From Chryseobacterium panacisoli (GTDB taxonomy: Bacteria > Bacteroidota > Bacteroidia > Flavobacteriales > Weeksellaceae): a DNA stretch of 64,000 nt. Both the position numbers and the translations under genes were made by a program. Location: positions 2,108,001-2,172,000 of the forward strand of contig NZ_VTRU01000001.1 in assembly GCF_008274625.1 (NCBI RefSeq). The letters are read 5' to 3'. Position 1 is the first letter of the stretch, and each line of letters begins with the position of its first letter. Below are positions 35,184 to 43,617 of this stretch, one piece after another. Under the pieces are notes generated by a model. It was given only the letters and a program-made list of their open reading frames with translations. It did no database searches and was not told the DNA's origin.

Positions 35184-37781
35184 CTATTTCACAATAACCT
35201 TATAAGACTTTATTTTTGATTTGGTTTCTATTTTAATGATATAAACTCCTGTAGGAAGTGAAGATGTATCAATACCGGTATTGGCATTGAACTTATCTGT
35301 CTTAATTACCTGTCCCTGTGCTGAGAACAGTGTATACACCCCTTCTTCTGCAGATGTAATTCTAAGATTTTCTCCTGCTTTTACCGGGTTTGGATATACT
35401 TTTACATCATTCGCTGCATCAGTAATTTCCGCATCCGTGATTTTTGCAGCAGTTTTAGATGCACTTTTCAGCAATGAAGCATAAGGAGAAAGCGGAGAAT
35501 TAGGAGAACCTCTTTTCACAAGGTCTGTATCTACAACAGCCTGAATACCGTCTTTGTCTTTATCATTAATTGTAGAGATAAATCCACCTCCAAGCGTATC
35601 CAAATTCCCCTTTCCGATCTGATAAAGGTCAAGATCTGAACCATTGGAAGTAATATCCAGGAAGTCCGGTTTATCATCTCCATCTGTATTTTTAACTGCA
35701 TATTTCAATACTCCTGAGTCAGGTGACGTTTCCAGAATATCTGCAATACCGTTTTTACCTACCGGAACATTAGCATCAATAACTCCGTTATGATCTGCAT
35801 CAATCTGATTGATCACTGATGTTGGAATTCCTGATTCAAACAAGTCTAAGATACCATCGTTATCAGAATCAAGGTCCAGATAATTCGGAACTGAATCTCC
35901 TAATACCGGTGTTAACAGAATATCTCCTTCATTATCATCATCCTGGTATTTTCCGTTTTTATCAAAATCTTCCACAGCATCAAGAATACCATCGTTATCA
36001 GAGTCCAGATCACAAGCATCCACAATACCATCTCCGTCTGTATCCAGTGCAGGAGATTTGTCATTCACTTCAGTACAGCCTTCTGCACAATCAGGAATTC
36101 CGTTTCCGTTATTATCTATGCTGTCATCACCTCCGGCACATTGATCGAAACAGTTTGGAACACCATCGTTATCATCATCTCTGCTCGCAAAAGCATTATA
36201 GATATAATAATTCTGAGGAATACGAACCGCAGTTCCGCTGTTGAATGTAATTTTAATACGGTTGAAAGGCTTTGTCGCTTTTCCTCCGACATAGAATTTA
36301 TTTGAATTCGTTGTGAAGAAGTTTCCACTGATAAGACTTCCTGAGCTTGTAAAGGTATCTGTCAAGGTATTTCCGTTGTATAATGTCACGGTGATATTTT
36401 CCAGAACACTTACTCCAAGAAGATTCCCCGCTTTTTCTACGGTGAACCCAGCCATCGTGTTGACAGGAAGCACAGTATTACTGCTTACCGTTGCAAATGC
36501 TGAAAAAATACTAAGAAAAGATGCCGCCGGAACAGTAGCCGTTGCATAATTAGACGGATTATTATCTACAATAGCTCCCGGATTGGTCATCTTCGCTAAA
36601 ATAAGACCAAGGAATCCCGGACCTGACGTCCATGTAGTTCCGGTTACCAAATTTCCAGGAACAGCAGAACCACTTGTCTGAATTTTATCGTCACATTCAC
36701 AAGCAACAGGCTCTTCAAAAGCATAGTATACTTTTAAAGCACCTAAGTTAAACCCTACAGTCTGGGTAATTTTTAATCTTACCTCATTGAAAGGCTTAGT
36801 AGTCGTTAATGTAACTTTCTGCTTTCCTGAACCAAATCCTAATACTTTAATATTAATCAGACCTCCTCCGTCAGACAGCTGTTTTGAATCCTGAAGCTGG
36901 CCGTAAAGATAAGTTTCTATTGTAATATTTTTTAAAAACTCCGCACTTAAGAGTTTCCCCTGATCATCCGGTTCTATAACAAAACCTGTTCTGTTACCTG
37001 CAGGATACACCTGATTTTTGTCAAGAACTCCAACTGAATAAGATCCCAGCAATCCGATCGGAAGAACTATTGATCCGTAAGAGTTCTTATTTCCATCTCC
37101 AATTCTTTCTTTATTCTGAACATAAGAAAGCGGAGCCAGGAAACTGCTGCTTCCGGATACATTTCCGTCAACACCACTTCCCGCAATGATATCATCACAA
37201 ATACCATTATTATCTGTAGGAACTTTTGCAGGATCAAACGCAAATGCATAATACACATTCATAGCACTGAATACGGAAAGAACATTGGTTTGATACAGTC
37301 TTACTTCATCAAATTCTTTTGAAGTTTTAAAATGCAGGAATATCCTGTTTTTACTTCCTCCGAATGCAGGAACTGATAAAAGAGTACTGCTGGTAGTCGT
37401 TTCCTGAAGAACACCATTTTTATAAGTACTAATCCGCAAAGAACTTAAAAGATCTATGGTAATAAAACTTGTCCCAAGATCTACATTGAATCCAGTAATA
37501 TATCCCGCAGGATAGGTTGTGTTTTTATTCTTTACAGAGATTCCGTTTCCACTTAACAGGGAGGCAAAATTCCCCATGCTTACACTGTTATCAAGACTGG
37601 CATCTACCACCGGATTCATGCTTCCGTTATAACATGCTAGACAAATCCCTGAATTGTTGACAGGTTTTGCCTCCACCCCCATCCCACGGATAGGTTCATA
37701 GCCCTGCTGCGCAAATACTACTGCCGACATCATCAATGTCATAAGCATCGCAGCTAACTTTTCGAATAATTTTCTGGTCAT
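35184..37781 (-). CDS. Large T9SS surface protein with calcium-binding type 3 repeats
   Basis: An 865-residue exported protein: signal peptide (MTRKLFEKLAAMLMTLMMSA), three tandem beta-sandwich-like repeats of about 180 residues (each with ITVTLYNGNTLTDTF-like and KPFNRIKITF-like strands, beginning near 60, 200 and 375), then thrombospondin type 3-like calcium repeats (550-720; DTDGDGIVDACDLDSDNDGI, DLDSDNDGILDLFESG), and a T9SS sorting domain (about 790-865; KVYPNPVKAGENL and YIIKIETKSKIKSYKVIVK). It should be secreted and anchored to the cell surface; probably an adhesin or matrix protein. First barrier gene between rplL and rpoB. Confidence 0.88.
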   Translation of the reverse strand: MTRKLFEKLAAMLMTLMMSAVVFAQQGYEPIRGMGVEAKPVNNSGICLACYNGSMNPVVDASLDNSVSMGNFASLLSGNGISVKNKNTTYPAGYITGFNVDLGTSFITIDLLSSLRISTYKNGVLQETTTSSTLLSVPAFGGSKNRIFLHFKTSKEFDEVRLYQTNVLSVFSAMNVYYAFAFDPAKVPTDNNGICDDIIAGSGVDGNVSGSSSFLAPLSYVQNKERIGDGNKNSYGSIVLPIGLLGSYSVGVLDKNQVYPAGNRTGFVIEPDDQGKLLSAEFLKNITIETYLYGQLQDSKQLSDGGGLINIKVLGFGSGKQKVTLTTTKPFNEVRLKITQTVGFNLGALKVYYAFEEPVACECDDKIQTSGSAVPGNLVTGTTWTSGPGFLGLILAKMTNPGAIVDNNPSNYATATVPAASFLSIFSAFATVSSNTVLPVNTMAGFTVEKAGNLLGVSVLENITVTLYNGNTLTDTFTSSGSLISGNFFTTNSNKFYVGGKATKPFNRIKITFNSGTAVRIPQNYYIYNAFASRDDDNDGVPNCFDQCAGGDDSIDNNGNGIPDCAEGCTEVNDKSPALDTDGDGIVDACDLDSDNDGILDAVEDFDKNGKYQDDDNEGDILLTPVLGDSVPNYLDLDSDNDGILDLFESGIPTSVINQIDADHNGVIDANVPVGKNGIADILETSPDSGVLKYAVKNTDGDDKPDFLDITSNGSDLDLYQIGKGNLDTLGGGFISTINDKDKDGIQAVVDTDLVKRGSPNSPLSPYASLLKSASKTAAKITDAEITDAANDVKVYPNPVKAGENLRITSAEEGVYTLFSAQGQVIKTDKFNANTGIDTSSLPTGVYIIKIETKSKIKSYKVIVK

Positions 37782-37811
37782 TTTTTATTTTTTAAGGTTT
37801 GTGTTTATTTT

Positions 37812-38948
37812 TTAATTATAAAGAGCTTTCCAGTTAGAGCCATTACAGCCTTCATGTGCTTTAATGGTTGTATTATATCGGATTGCACCTTCTTCAGCGG
37901 CAGTACATGATGCGCCCGCACCGGAAGCAATTCCCTTCATCTGAACCGCAGCACCTGTAGATGTAGCTGCTGTAGGAATCATGTTGATGCCCAATATGGT
38001 GTCTGTTCCGTTGCTTTTATTAAAGAAAATATGTTGTTTGTTTGCATAAACCAACTGTCCTGCAGCTGCCTGACCTGAAAACCCTATTGCAAAGGCTTCT
38101 GTACCAGTTGCCGTATTTGCAGAACCAACAGCAATATTGTTCGTTGATGTAGTGTTTCCGCTTCCTATAGCAATTCCTCCACTGTTGATGTGATTGTTCC
38201 CAATAGTAAGTCCTGTAAGTCCTGTTACGGTGTTCAGGTTTCCAAATACTAAATTATTAGTCCCTGTAGCACTATTGCTATTTCCTATTACTTTAGCACC
38301 ATTATTTGCTGTATTTCCCAATCCAATAGCTACCGCGAGAAAATTTCCCTGTGCAGAGACAGAATTGTCTTTTCCCAATGCAATATTTGAAGAGGTACTG
38401 TTGGTAAGAATATTATTGGACCCCCAGGTAAATGAAGCATATGGACCTGTTGCAGAATTGGAATTCCCACCCTGCAGTGTTCCACTGGTATCTAATATTC
38501 CTTTTACGTTTTTTTGAGTAGCCAAAATCAAATTCTGGCCATCATTTGTACCTAAATAATTCCCACTACCTATATCTGTTCCTAAGGTTGCCGTTGCTGC
38601 TGTTGTACCGATATTTCCTACCGTACGCCAGCTCCCGCTTATGCTTCCCCATTTGGTTCCATCAAAATAATAATACCCTGGTGAAACAACATCAACGGTC
38701 TGCCCGGAAGGTGAAGTTTCAGCTGAGGTAACATATACTATGGCTCCCGTTTGAGCTATTGTATAGTTTTTAGCTTTTAATTGCACCCCTGTAAGCCTTG
38801 GAGCAATAACGCCATCAAATTTACTTGTATTGGAAGGTGATCCTACTATATCAAGGGTTGCCTGAGCTTGTCCGATATTAATCCCAACCTGTGCTAATGC
38901 TGGCAAACCAACTGATAAAAGAGCGATGGTAAATAATCTGTTTTTCAT
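37812..38948 (-). CDS. Exported protein with YadA-head-like repeats
   Basis: A 378-residue protein with signal peptide (MKNRLFTIALLSVGLPALAQ) followed by QVGINIGQAQATLDIVG, the VGIN...TLDV start common in Bacteroidota surface proteins. Residues about 180-300 are a run of 14-16-residue repeats (SNIALGKDNSVSAQGN, AVAIGLGNTANNGAK, TIGNNHINSGGIAIGSGN, IAVGSANTATGTEAFAIG) like the left-handed beta-roll of trimeric adhesin heads. The C-terminus (SCTAAEEGAIRYNTTIKAH then EGCNGSNWKALY) has two Cys in a small domain. I start at the ATG at 38948; a longer version would lack a signal peptide at its front. It lies 31 bp before the T9SS gene in the same unit. Confidence 0.82.
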   Translation of the reverse strand: MKNRLFTIALLSVGLPALAQVGINIGQAQATLDIVGSPSNTSKFDGVIAPRLTGVQLKAKNYTIAQTGAIVYVTSAETSPSGQTVDVVSPGYYYFDGTKWGSISGSWRTVGNIGTTAATATLGTDIGSGNYLGTNDGQNLILATQKNVKGILDTSGTLQGGNSNSATGPYASFTWGSNNILTNSTSSNIALGKDNSVSAQGNFLAVAIGLGNTANNGAKVIGNSNSATGTNNLVFGNLNTVTGLTGLTIGNNHINSGGIAIGSGNTTSTNNIAVGSANTATGTEAFAIGFSGQAAAGQLVYANKQHIFFNKSNGTDTILGINMIPTAATSTGAAVQMKGIASGAGASCTAAEEGAIRYNTTIKAHEGCNGSNWKALYN

Positions 38949-39078
38949 GTCTAATGATATTTGCTGTTTTTTATGTAAATGTGTTTTTTTGAAAGGGCAA
39001 TTCTCGAGCATTCTCATTCAAATAATAAATGAAATAACAGATAATACTGTAAGAAAGCGCATAAAATTGTTAGAAATA

Positions 39079-39579
39079 TTAGGAGATAAAAGAATGAATT
39101 AATTTATCAGGAATTTTAATAATAAACTTAAAGCCATCGACAAGTTTAAAAGAACTGGTATTGAACTTTCGGACTTCATTAAATGCTAGGAACATATGTT
39201 CTTTGAAGATAGAGTATGAACAATAATGCCATTTAGCCCAGGCTGTGACCAGTTTTATATCTCTAAGGAGGAAAAACTGAAGATTCTTATTATTTAAAAA
39301 AGAAAAATTGTATTGCTGGCTATTGCAATATAATGCAAAGGTTTCATTTTGAACAGCAGACAGTTTATTTACGGCTGATACATCATTTCCTGCTTCAGAC
39401 AGAAGAACTGAAGCATCAGCTAAATATCGTTGCGGATAATCATTTATAACTGTACAATATGGTAATTCAGTTTTACTCATTGTATCAGGTATAAACTTAG
39501 CGTTTAATTTTCCTACAGCCGCCAGAAGCAATAGAAGTGTAATCTTGTGGCCGTAGGAAAGAAAATAATTTCTATCCAA
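39079..39579 (-). CDS. Hypothetical exported protein with TTG start
   Basis: A 166-residue protein I do not recognise. Reading from a TTG at 39579 gives a signal-like N-terminus (GHKITLLLLLAAVGKLNA); the first in-frame ATG lies after it, so TTG is the likely start. The mature part has three Cys (YCTVINDYPQ, LYCNSQQYNF, HYCSYSIF) and ends PDKLIHSFIS. A TATATTTG box (complement of 39603-39610) with TTG 18 bp farther up fits a start near 39597. It may be the first gene of the unit with the two surface-protein genes that follow. Confidence 0.5.
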   Translation of the reverse strand: MDRNYFLSYGHKITLLLLLAAVGKLNAKFIPDTMSKTELPYCTVINDYPQRYLADASVLLSEAGNDVSAVNKLSAVQNETFALYCNSQQYNFSFLNNKNLQFFLLRDIKLVTAWAKWHYCSYSIFKEHMFLAFNEVRKFNTSSFKLVDGFKFIIKIPDKLIHSFIS

Positions 39580-39602
39580 TTATGTTGTGTTTTTTTTCGG
39601 TA

Positions 39603-39631
39603 CAAATATAATATTTTTTCAACCAAAACAA
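39603..39631 (-). promoter_or_regulatory. Candidate promoter for the surface-protein unit after rplL
   Basis: Minus-strand TTG (complement of 39629-39631), 18-bp spacer and TATATTTG (complement of 39603-39610), a TTG/TAnnTTTG match 24 bp upstream of the TTG start codon at 39579. Confidence 0.5.
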
Positions 39632-39798
39632 TACTTTATTAGTAAAAAACTAAACAAAATGAGCAAATCGTAAAATACAAATAAAACATTATGTTAATTT
39701 TTATCAAATAAACAATCATATTGAAATACAAGAAAGAAAGAACCAATAATATTCAAATACTATTAAAAAAATAAAACACACATTTATAAAGATTTACA

Positions 39799-39830
39799 TA
39801 AAAAAAAGCCCGGGCATTTGCCCGGGCTTC
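39799..39830 (-). terminator. Strong terminator after rplL
   Basis: AAGCCCGGGC and GCCCGGGCTT form a perfect 10-bp GC-rich stem with a 4-nt loop. On the minus strand it is followed by eight T, 23 bp after the rplL stop. It separates rplKAJL from the genes that follow, and so from rpoBC. Confidence 0.95.
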
Positions 39831-39852
39831 TATATTTATAATAAAATTGAAA

Positions 39853-40218
39853 TTATTTCAATTCTACTTCAGCACCAGCTTCTTCTAATTGCTTCTTAAG
39901 AGCTTCAGCTTCGTCTTTAGAGATACCAGTTTTGATTGGAGCAGGAGCACCATCTACGATATCCTTAGCTTCTTTAAGACCAGCACCAGTTAAATCTTTT
40001 ACTAATTTAACGATAGCTAATTTAGAAGCACCTGCAGACTTAAGAATTACGTCGAATTCAGTTTTTTCTTCAGCAGCTTCTCCACCACCTGCAGCAACTA
40101 CTACAGCAGCAGCAGCTGGCTCAATTCCGTACTCATCCTTAAGGATAGTTGCTAATTCGTTTACGTCTTTTACTGTTAAGTTTACTAGCGTTTCAGCTAA
40201 ATTTTTTAAATCTGACAT
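39853..40218 (-). CDS. rplL: Ribosomal protein bL12 (L7/L12)
   Basis: The 121-residue stalk protein, present as dimers on L10. N-terminal dimerisation region ([20 protein letters not shown]), flexible Ala/Gly hinge ([14 protein letters not shown]), and C-terminal factor-binding domain [20 protein letters not shown] then [20 protein letters not shown]. Last gene of rplK-A-J-L, closed by a strong terminator. Confidence 0.99.
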   Translation of the reverse strand: MSDLKNLAETLVNLTVKDVNELATILKDEYGIEPAAAAVVVAAGGGEAAEEKTEFDVILKSAGASKLAIVKLVKDLTGAGLKEAKDIVDGAPAPIKTGISKDEAEALKKQLEEAGAEVELK

Positions 40219-40264
40219 TGTTGTAATGTTTTTGTTGATTATTTATTTAATTTTTTGAGTGTAA

Positions 40265-40852
40265 TTATTCAGCAGCTGGCGTTTCGTCAGTGCTTTCTGC
40301 AGCTGGAGCTTCAGCAGCAGGAGTTTCTTCTACCACAGGAGCAGCAGCTTCTTCAGCTTTAGCTTCTACAGTTTCAGGTTTGTTTTGAAGAGCAGAAACA
40401 ACTCTTTGAATTGGAGATTGAAGTAATCCGATGATTTCTCCGATCATTTCTTCTCTAGACTTGATGTTAGCAAGTGCAGATAAGTTTTCGTCTCCAACGT
40501 AGAAAGTTTCCTGAACAAAAGCAGACTTTAAAGCTGGCTTTTCTTCTTTCTTTCTGAACCCTTGGATTAATTTAGCTGGACCGTTTGCAGTCTCAGAAAT
40601 CATTAATGCAGAGTTTCCTTTAAAAGTCTGGAACATTTCAGAGTAATCTACTCCTTCAATCTGCTCCATTGCTTTTTGTAAAAGTGTATTTTTTACAACT
40701 TTCACTTTGATATTTTGTTTGAAAGCCTGTCTTCTGAATTCTGAAGACTTCGCAGCGTTCAAACCGTCTAGATCTGCTACGTATACTACTTTTGCATCCT
40801 GAAGCAAGTCTTTGATCTCTTGTATTGCTACAACTTTTTGGTCTTTTGTCAT
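40265..40852 (-). CDS. rplJ: Ribosomal protein uL10 with acidic C-terminal tail
   Basis: A 195-residue L10 that anchors L7/L12 dimers to the ribosome. The rRNA-binding core is normal (MTKDQKVVAIQEIKDLLQDA, AAKSSEFRRQAFKQNIKVKV), and the helix that carries L7/L12 binding sites is near residues 135-155 (IGEIIGLLQSPIQRVVSALQ). After it comes a tail of about 40 residues rich in Ala, Glu and Pro (VEAKAEEAAAPVVEETPAAE and more), which E. coli L10 (about 165 residues) lacks. The tail is probably disordered; its role is unknown. Confidence 0.98.
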   Translation of the reverse strand: MTKDQKVVAIQEIKDLLQDAKVVYVADLDGLNAAKSSEFRRQAFKQNIKVKVVKNTLLQKAMEQIEGVDYSEMFQTFKGNSALMISETANGPAKLIQGFRKKEEKPALKSAFVQETFYVGDENLSALANIKSREEMIGEIIGLLQSPIQRVVSALQNKPETVEAKAEEAAAPVVEETPAAEAPAAESTDETPAAE

Positions 40853-40869
40853 TGTCTTAAGGATTTATA

Positions 40870-41562
40870 TTAGTTAACAGATTTAGTATCGATTGCAATA
40901 CCAGGGCTCATTGTAGAAGACAAATAAATGCTTTTTACATAAGTTCCTTTAGCAGCAGTTGGTTTCATTTTGATCAATGTAGAGATCAATTCCTGCGCAT
41001 TTTCTTTGATCTTAGCAGCATCGAAAGATACTTTACCAATACCAGCGTGGATGATACCATACTTGTCTACTTTGAAATCAATTTTACCTGCTTTCACTTC
41101 AGTTACTGCTTTACCAATTTCCATTGTTACAGTTCCTGATTTAGGGTTTGGCATTAAACCTCTTGGACCTAATACTCTACCTAATGGACCTAATTTACCC
41201 ATTACAGCTGGCATAGTAACGATAACGTCAACATCTGTCCAACCTTCTTTGATTTTTTGTAAATATTCGTCAAGACCTACATAGTCAGCACCAGCAGCTT
41301 TAGCTTCTGCTTCTTTATCTGGAGTTACAAGAGCTAATACTTTAACATCTTTACCAGTACCGTGAGGAAGAGATACAACACCTCTTACCATTTGGTTTGC
41401 TTTTCTTGGGTCTACACCTAATCTTACAGCGATATCTACAGAAGCATCAAACTTTGTAGTGTTCACCTCCTTTACAAGAGCCGAACCTTCTTCAAGGTTA
41501 TAGATTCTTCCTTTTTCTACTTTGCTTAAAGCTTCCTTTTGCTTTTTAGTTAATTTTGCCAT
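40870..41562 (-). CDS. rplA: Ribosomal protein uL1
   Basis: The 230-residue L1, binding 23S rRNA at the L1 stalk and, in many bacteria, its own operon mRNA as a translational repressor. Conserved segments are [29 protein letters not shown] and [20 protein letters not shown]. Cotranscribed with rplK, which ends 11 bp upstream. Confidence 0.99.
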   Translation of the reverse strand: MAKLTKKQKEALSKVEKGRIYNLEEGSALVKEVNTTKFDASVDIAVRLGVDPRKANQMVRGVVSLPHGTGKDVKVLALVTPDKEAEAKAAGADYVGLDEYLQKIKEGWTDVDVIVTMPAVMGKLGPLGRVLGPRGLMPNPKSGTVTMEIGKAVTEVKAGKIDFKVDKYGIIHAGIGKVSFDAAKIKENAQELISTLIKMKPTAAKGTYVKSIYLSSTMSPGIAIDTKSVN

Positions 41563-41573
41563 TTCTTTAAGTT

Positions 41574-42017
41574 TTAAGCGTTAGTTGGTTTAGTTCCTGT
41601 TACTCTTAATCCCATAGATCTAGCAGTACCTGCAACCATAGAAAGTGCAGAGTCTGTTGTAAAACAGTTAAGATCCGCCATTTTATCTTCAGCGATTTTC
41701 TTTACTTGTTCCCAAGTTACAGAACCTACTTTGTTTCTGTTTGGTTCACCAGAACCTCCCTTGATCTTAGCTGCATCCATTAACTGGATTGCTGCAGGTG
41801 GAGTTTTAATAACGAATTCAAAAGATTTGTCTTCGTATACTGTAATTACTACAGGTAAAACTTGCCCTGGCTTATCTTGGGTTCTTCCGTTAAATTGCTT
41901 ACAAAACTCCATGATGTTCACACCTGCAGAACCCAATGCTGGACCTACTGGTGGAGAAGGGTTAGCTGCGCCACCTTTCACCTGAAGCTTTACCATTTTA
42001 AAGACTTTCTTAGCCAT
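41574..42017 (-). CDS. rplK: Ribosomal protein uL11
   Basis: The 147-residue L11 of the GTPase-associated centre. Conserved features include [51 protein letters not shown] and the C-terminal rRNA-binding [12 protein letters not shown]. First gene of rplKAJL, with a consensus promoter 98 bp upstream. Confidence 0.99.
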   Translation of the reverse strand: MAKKVFKMVKLQVKGGAANPSPPVGPALGSAGVNIMEFCKQFNGRTQDKPGQVLPVVITVYEDKSFEFVIKTPPAAIQLMDAAKIKGGSGEPNRNKVGSVTWEQVKKIAEDKMADLNCFTTDSALSMVAGTARSMGLRVTGTKPTNA

Positions 42018-42114
42018 TGTTTGTTTTTTAAATTTGAATAATTAATGAGTTTGGAAGCATTTATTATTCAGTAGATTATGCACTCACATAACAATAAACC
42101 TACTTTTTGGACTG

Positions 42115-42144
42115 CAAAAGTATAAAATATTTTTGAAACAGCAA
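42115..42144 (-). promoter_or_regulatory. rplKAJL promoter
   Basis: Minus-strand TTG (complement of 42142-42144), 19-bp spacer and TACTTTTG (complement of 42115-42122) match the consensus exactly. The start would be near 42109, about 90 nt before rplK. Confidence 0.75.
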
Positions 42145-42225
42145 ACGGAAATTGCTGATTTTTAAAAAGTTTAAGAAAAATAAATCATAAAGCCCTGTAA
42201 TATATTTTGAATCCTTATCATTGAA

Positions 42226-42257
42226 AACAAAAACGGCTATTTACATTAAATAGCCGC
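42226..42257 (-). terminator. Terminator after the three secreted paralogues
   Basis: CGGCTATTTA and TAAATAGCCG form a perfect 10-bp stem with a 3-nt loop. On the minus strand a T-rich stretch (TTTTTGTTTT) follows. It lies 29 bp after the stop at 42286. Confidence 0.88.
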
Positions 42258-42285
42258 TTTATATATTTTTAAAAGGAAAGATTTA

Positions 42286-42954
42286 TTAAAAACCTGCAGG
42301 TTTATTAATCGTCTGGGTAGAACCGTCATTCCCTCCAAGATCAGCATTGATATCGCTGATATTTTGTTTTTCAATCAGTCTTCTATAGGCCATCAGATAA
42401 AGATCAACCGTAAAGTTATTATAAGATCTTGACGGCGTGGAAGAACTCACAGCAAGAATCCTGCTGTCAGTAAATCTTGCCTTGATGTGCCAGGTTCCGT
42501 TACTTTTGAAAGCAACAACATCCGGTGATCCCTGTTTGTTATCATTCACACCATTGTCTCCGTAATCAAGCATTACATTGGTAGTACCGTCATTCAGTTT
42601 AAATGAATAATTGTGAAGTATAACCAGAAAATTGTTCGCATCAATTTTGGTATCATAATCCGCTATCCCTGTTCCGGATACTCCCGTAAGAGTAAGCTTA
42701 AGGTAATTAAACAGTCCACTGCTTTCCAAAGCCGGATCATACAATTGCAAACCATTCTGTGAAGTTGCCAAGAAGCTTCCTCCTGTCATAGTAGGCTCAC
42801 CGGGATTTCTCAGATATAAAGAATTGGTGTAGGTCTTTCCGTTAACGTCGAGTGTTTCTGTAGGATTAGCGGTATTCACCCCTACTTTTCCTTTCTGGGC
42901 ATTCAGAAATATTCCCAGACACAAGATTATAGTGATATAAATTTTTCTTTTCAT
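42286..42954 (-). CDS. Secreted VGVNT-motif protein, paralogue 3
   Basis: A 222-residue protein with signal peptide (MKRKIYITIILCLGIFLNAQ) and the motif GVNTANPTETLDVNGKTYTN that starts many Bacteroidota surface proteins. A middle segment (YDTKIDANNFLVILHNYSFK) and a later one (NGTWHIKARFTDSRILAV, FTVDLYLMAYRRLIEKQ) align by eye with the two upstream neighbours, so the three genes are tandem paralogues. No T9SS tail is seen. Function unknown; probably surface-associated. Last gene of its unit, 7 bp after the next paralogue. Confidence 0.72.
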   Translation of the reverse strand: MKRKIYITIILCLGIFLNAQKGKVGVNTANPTETLDVNGKTYTNSLYLRNPGEPTMTGGSFLATSQNGLQLYDPALESSGLFNYLKLTLTGVSGTGIADYDTKIDANNFLVILHNYSFKLNDGTTNVMLDYGDNGVNDNKQGSPDVVAFKSNGTWHIKARFTDSRILAVSSSTPSRSYNNFTVDLYLMAYRRLIEKQNISDINADLGGNDGSTQTINKPAGF

Positions 42955-42961
42955 AGTTTTT

Positions 42962-43609
42962 TTATTGAAGTCCTAGAGGTGTATTGGTTGAAACTCCTGA
43001 ATAAACAGGTGAAGCTGATGCTGAAACAGAACCGTTGAAGGTTCCCCAATCTTTAACTAATGATTTTTCAAAGACATTTAAGGTAAGTGTCCAGGTTCCG
43101 TTTTGGGCTGAAACAGTTCCAGCTCCTTTAAAAGCTAAATTAACGGCATGGTAATTTTTACCTCCACTTACTACCTGAGTAACTTCAGTAGAATAAGAAC
43201 CAAATGATTTGGGATTGGTCGTCGTATTAGCTGCCGATACCGCTCCTGTAAAAACAGCACCTGTAATGGCCACAACATATTTACTTACATCTAATCCTGT
43301 ATTGAGATTCACAACTTCATCCTGTCTCACATTTTTCAATACAACATTATACATATTTACAGGGGCTACATTACGGAGCGATATGTCCAACAACTTTACT
43401 TTACCTACCGGTGATGTATCTTTTGAACGGGTAAGAAGAAGATAGTTTCCACTTGCCTTTGTATTTTCAGTATCTATTAAATAGGACTCTACCAGTGTTT
43501 CTCCTTCTACATCGAGAGTTCCTTTAGGTGTATTAGTATTAATTCCTACTTGAGCATGTATGCTTAAAGCAGCAAAACCCGTAAAGAGTATCGCAATAAT
43601 TTTTTTCAT
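42962..43609 (-). CDS. Secreted VGINT-motif protein, paralogue 2
   Basis: A 215-residue protein with signal peptide (MKKIIAILFTGFAALSIHAQ) followed by VGINTNTPKGTLDVEGETLV. It shares the layout of its neighbours: LNTGLDVSKYVVAITGAVFT in the middle and NGTWTLTLNVFEKSLVKDWG near the end. The gaps to the neighbouring genes are 7 and 8 bp, so the three form one operon. Function unknown. Confidence 0.72.
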   Translation of the reverse strand: MKKIIAILFTGFAALSIHAQVGINTNTPKGTLDVEGETLVESYLIDTENTKASGNYLLLTRSKDTSPVGKVKLLDISLRNVAPVNMYNVVLKNVRQDEVVNLNTGLDVSKYVVAITGAVFTGAVSAANTTTNPKSFGSYSTEVTQVVSGGKNYHAVNLAFKGAGTVSAQNGTWTLTLNVFEKSLVKDWGTFNGSVSASASPVYSGVSTNTPLGLQ

Positions 43610-43617
43610 AGTGTATT

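Noticed and set aside
36313..38731. Several plus-strand frames of 60-140 codons over the two surface-protein genes.
   Set aside because: Antisense shadows of repetitive coding sequence; the minus-strand products have signal peptides and known domains.
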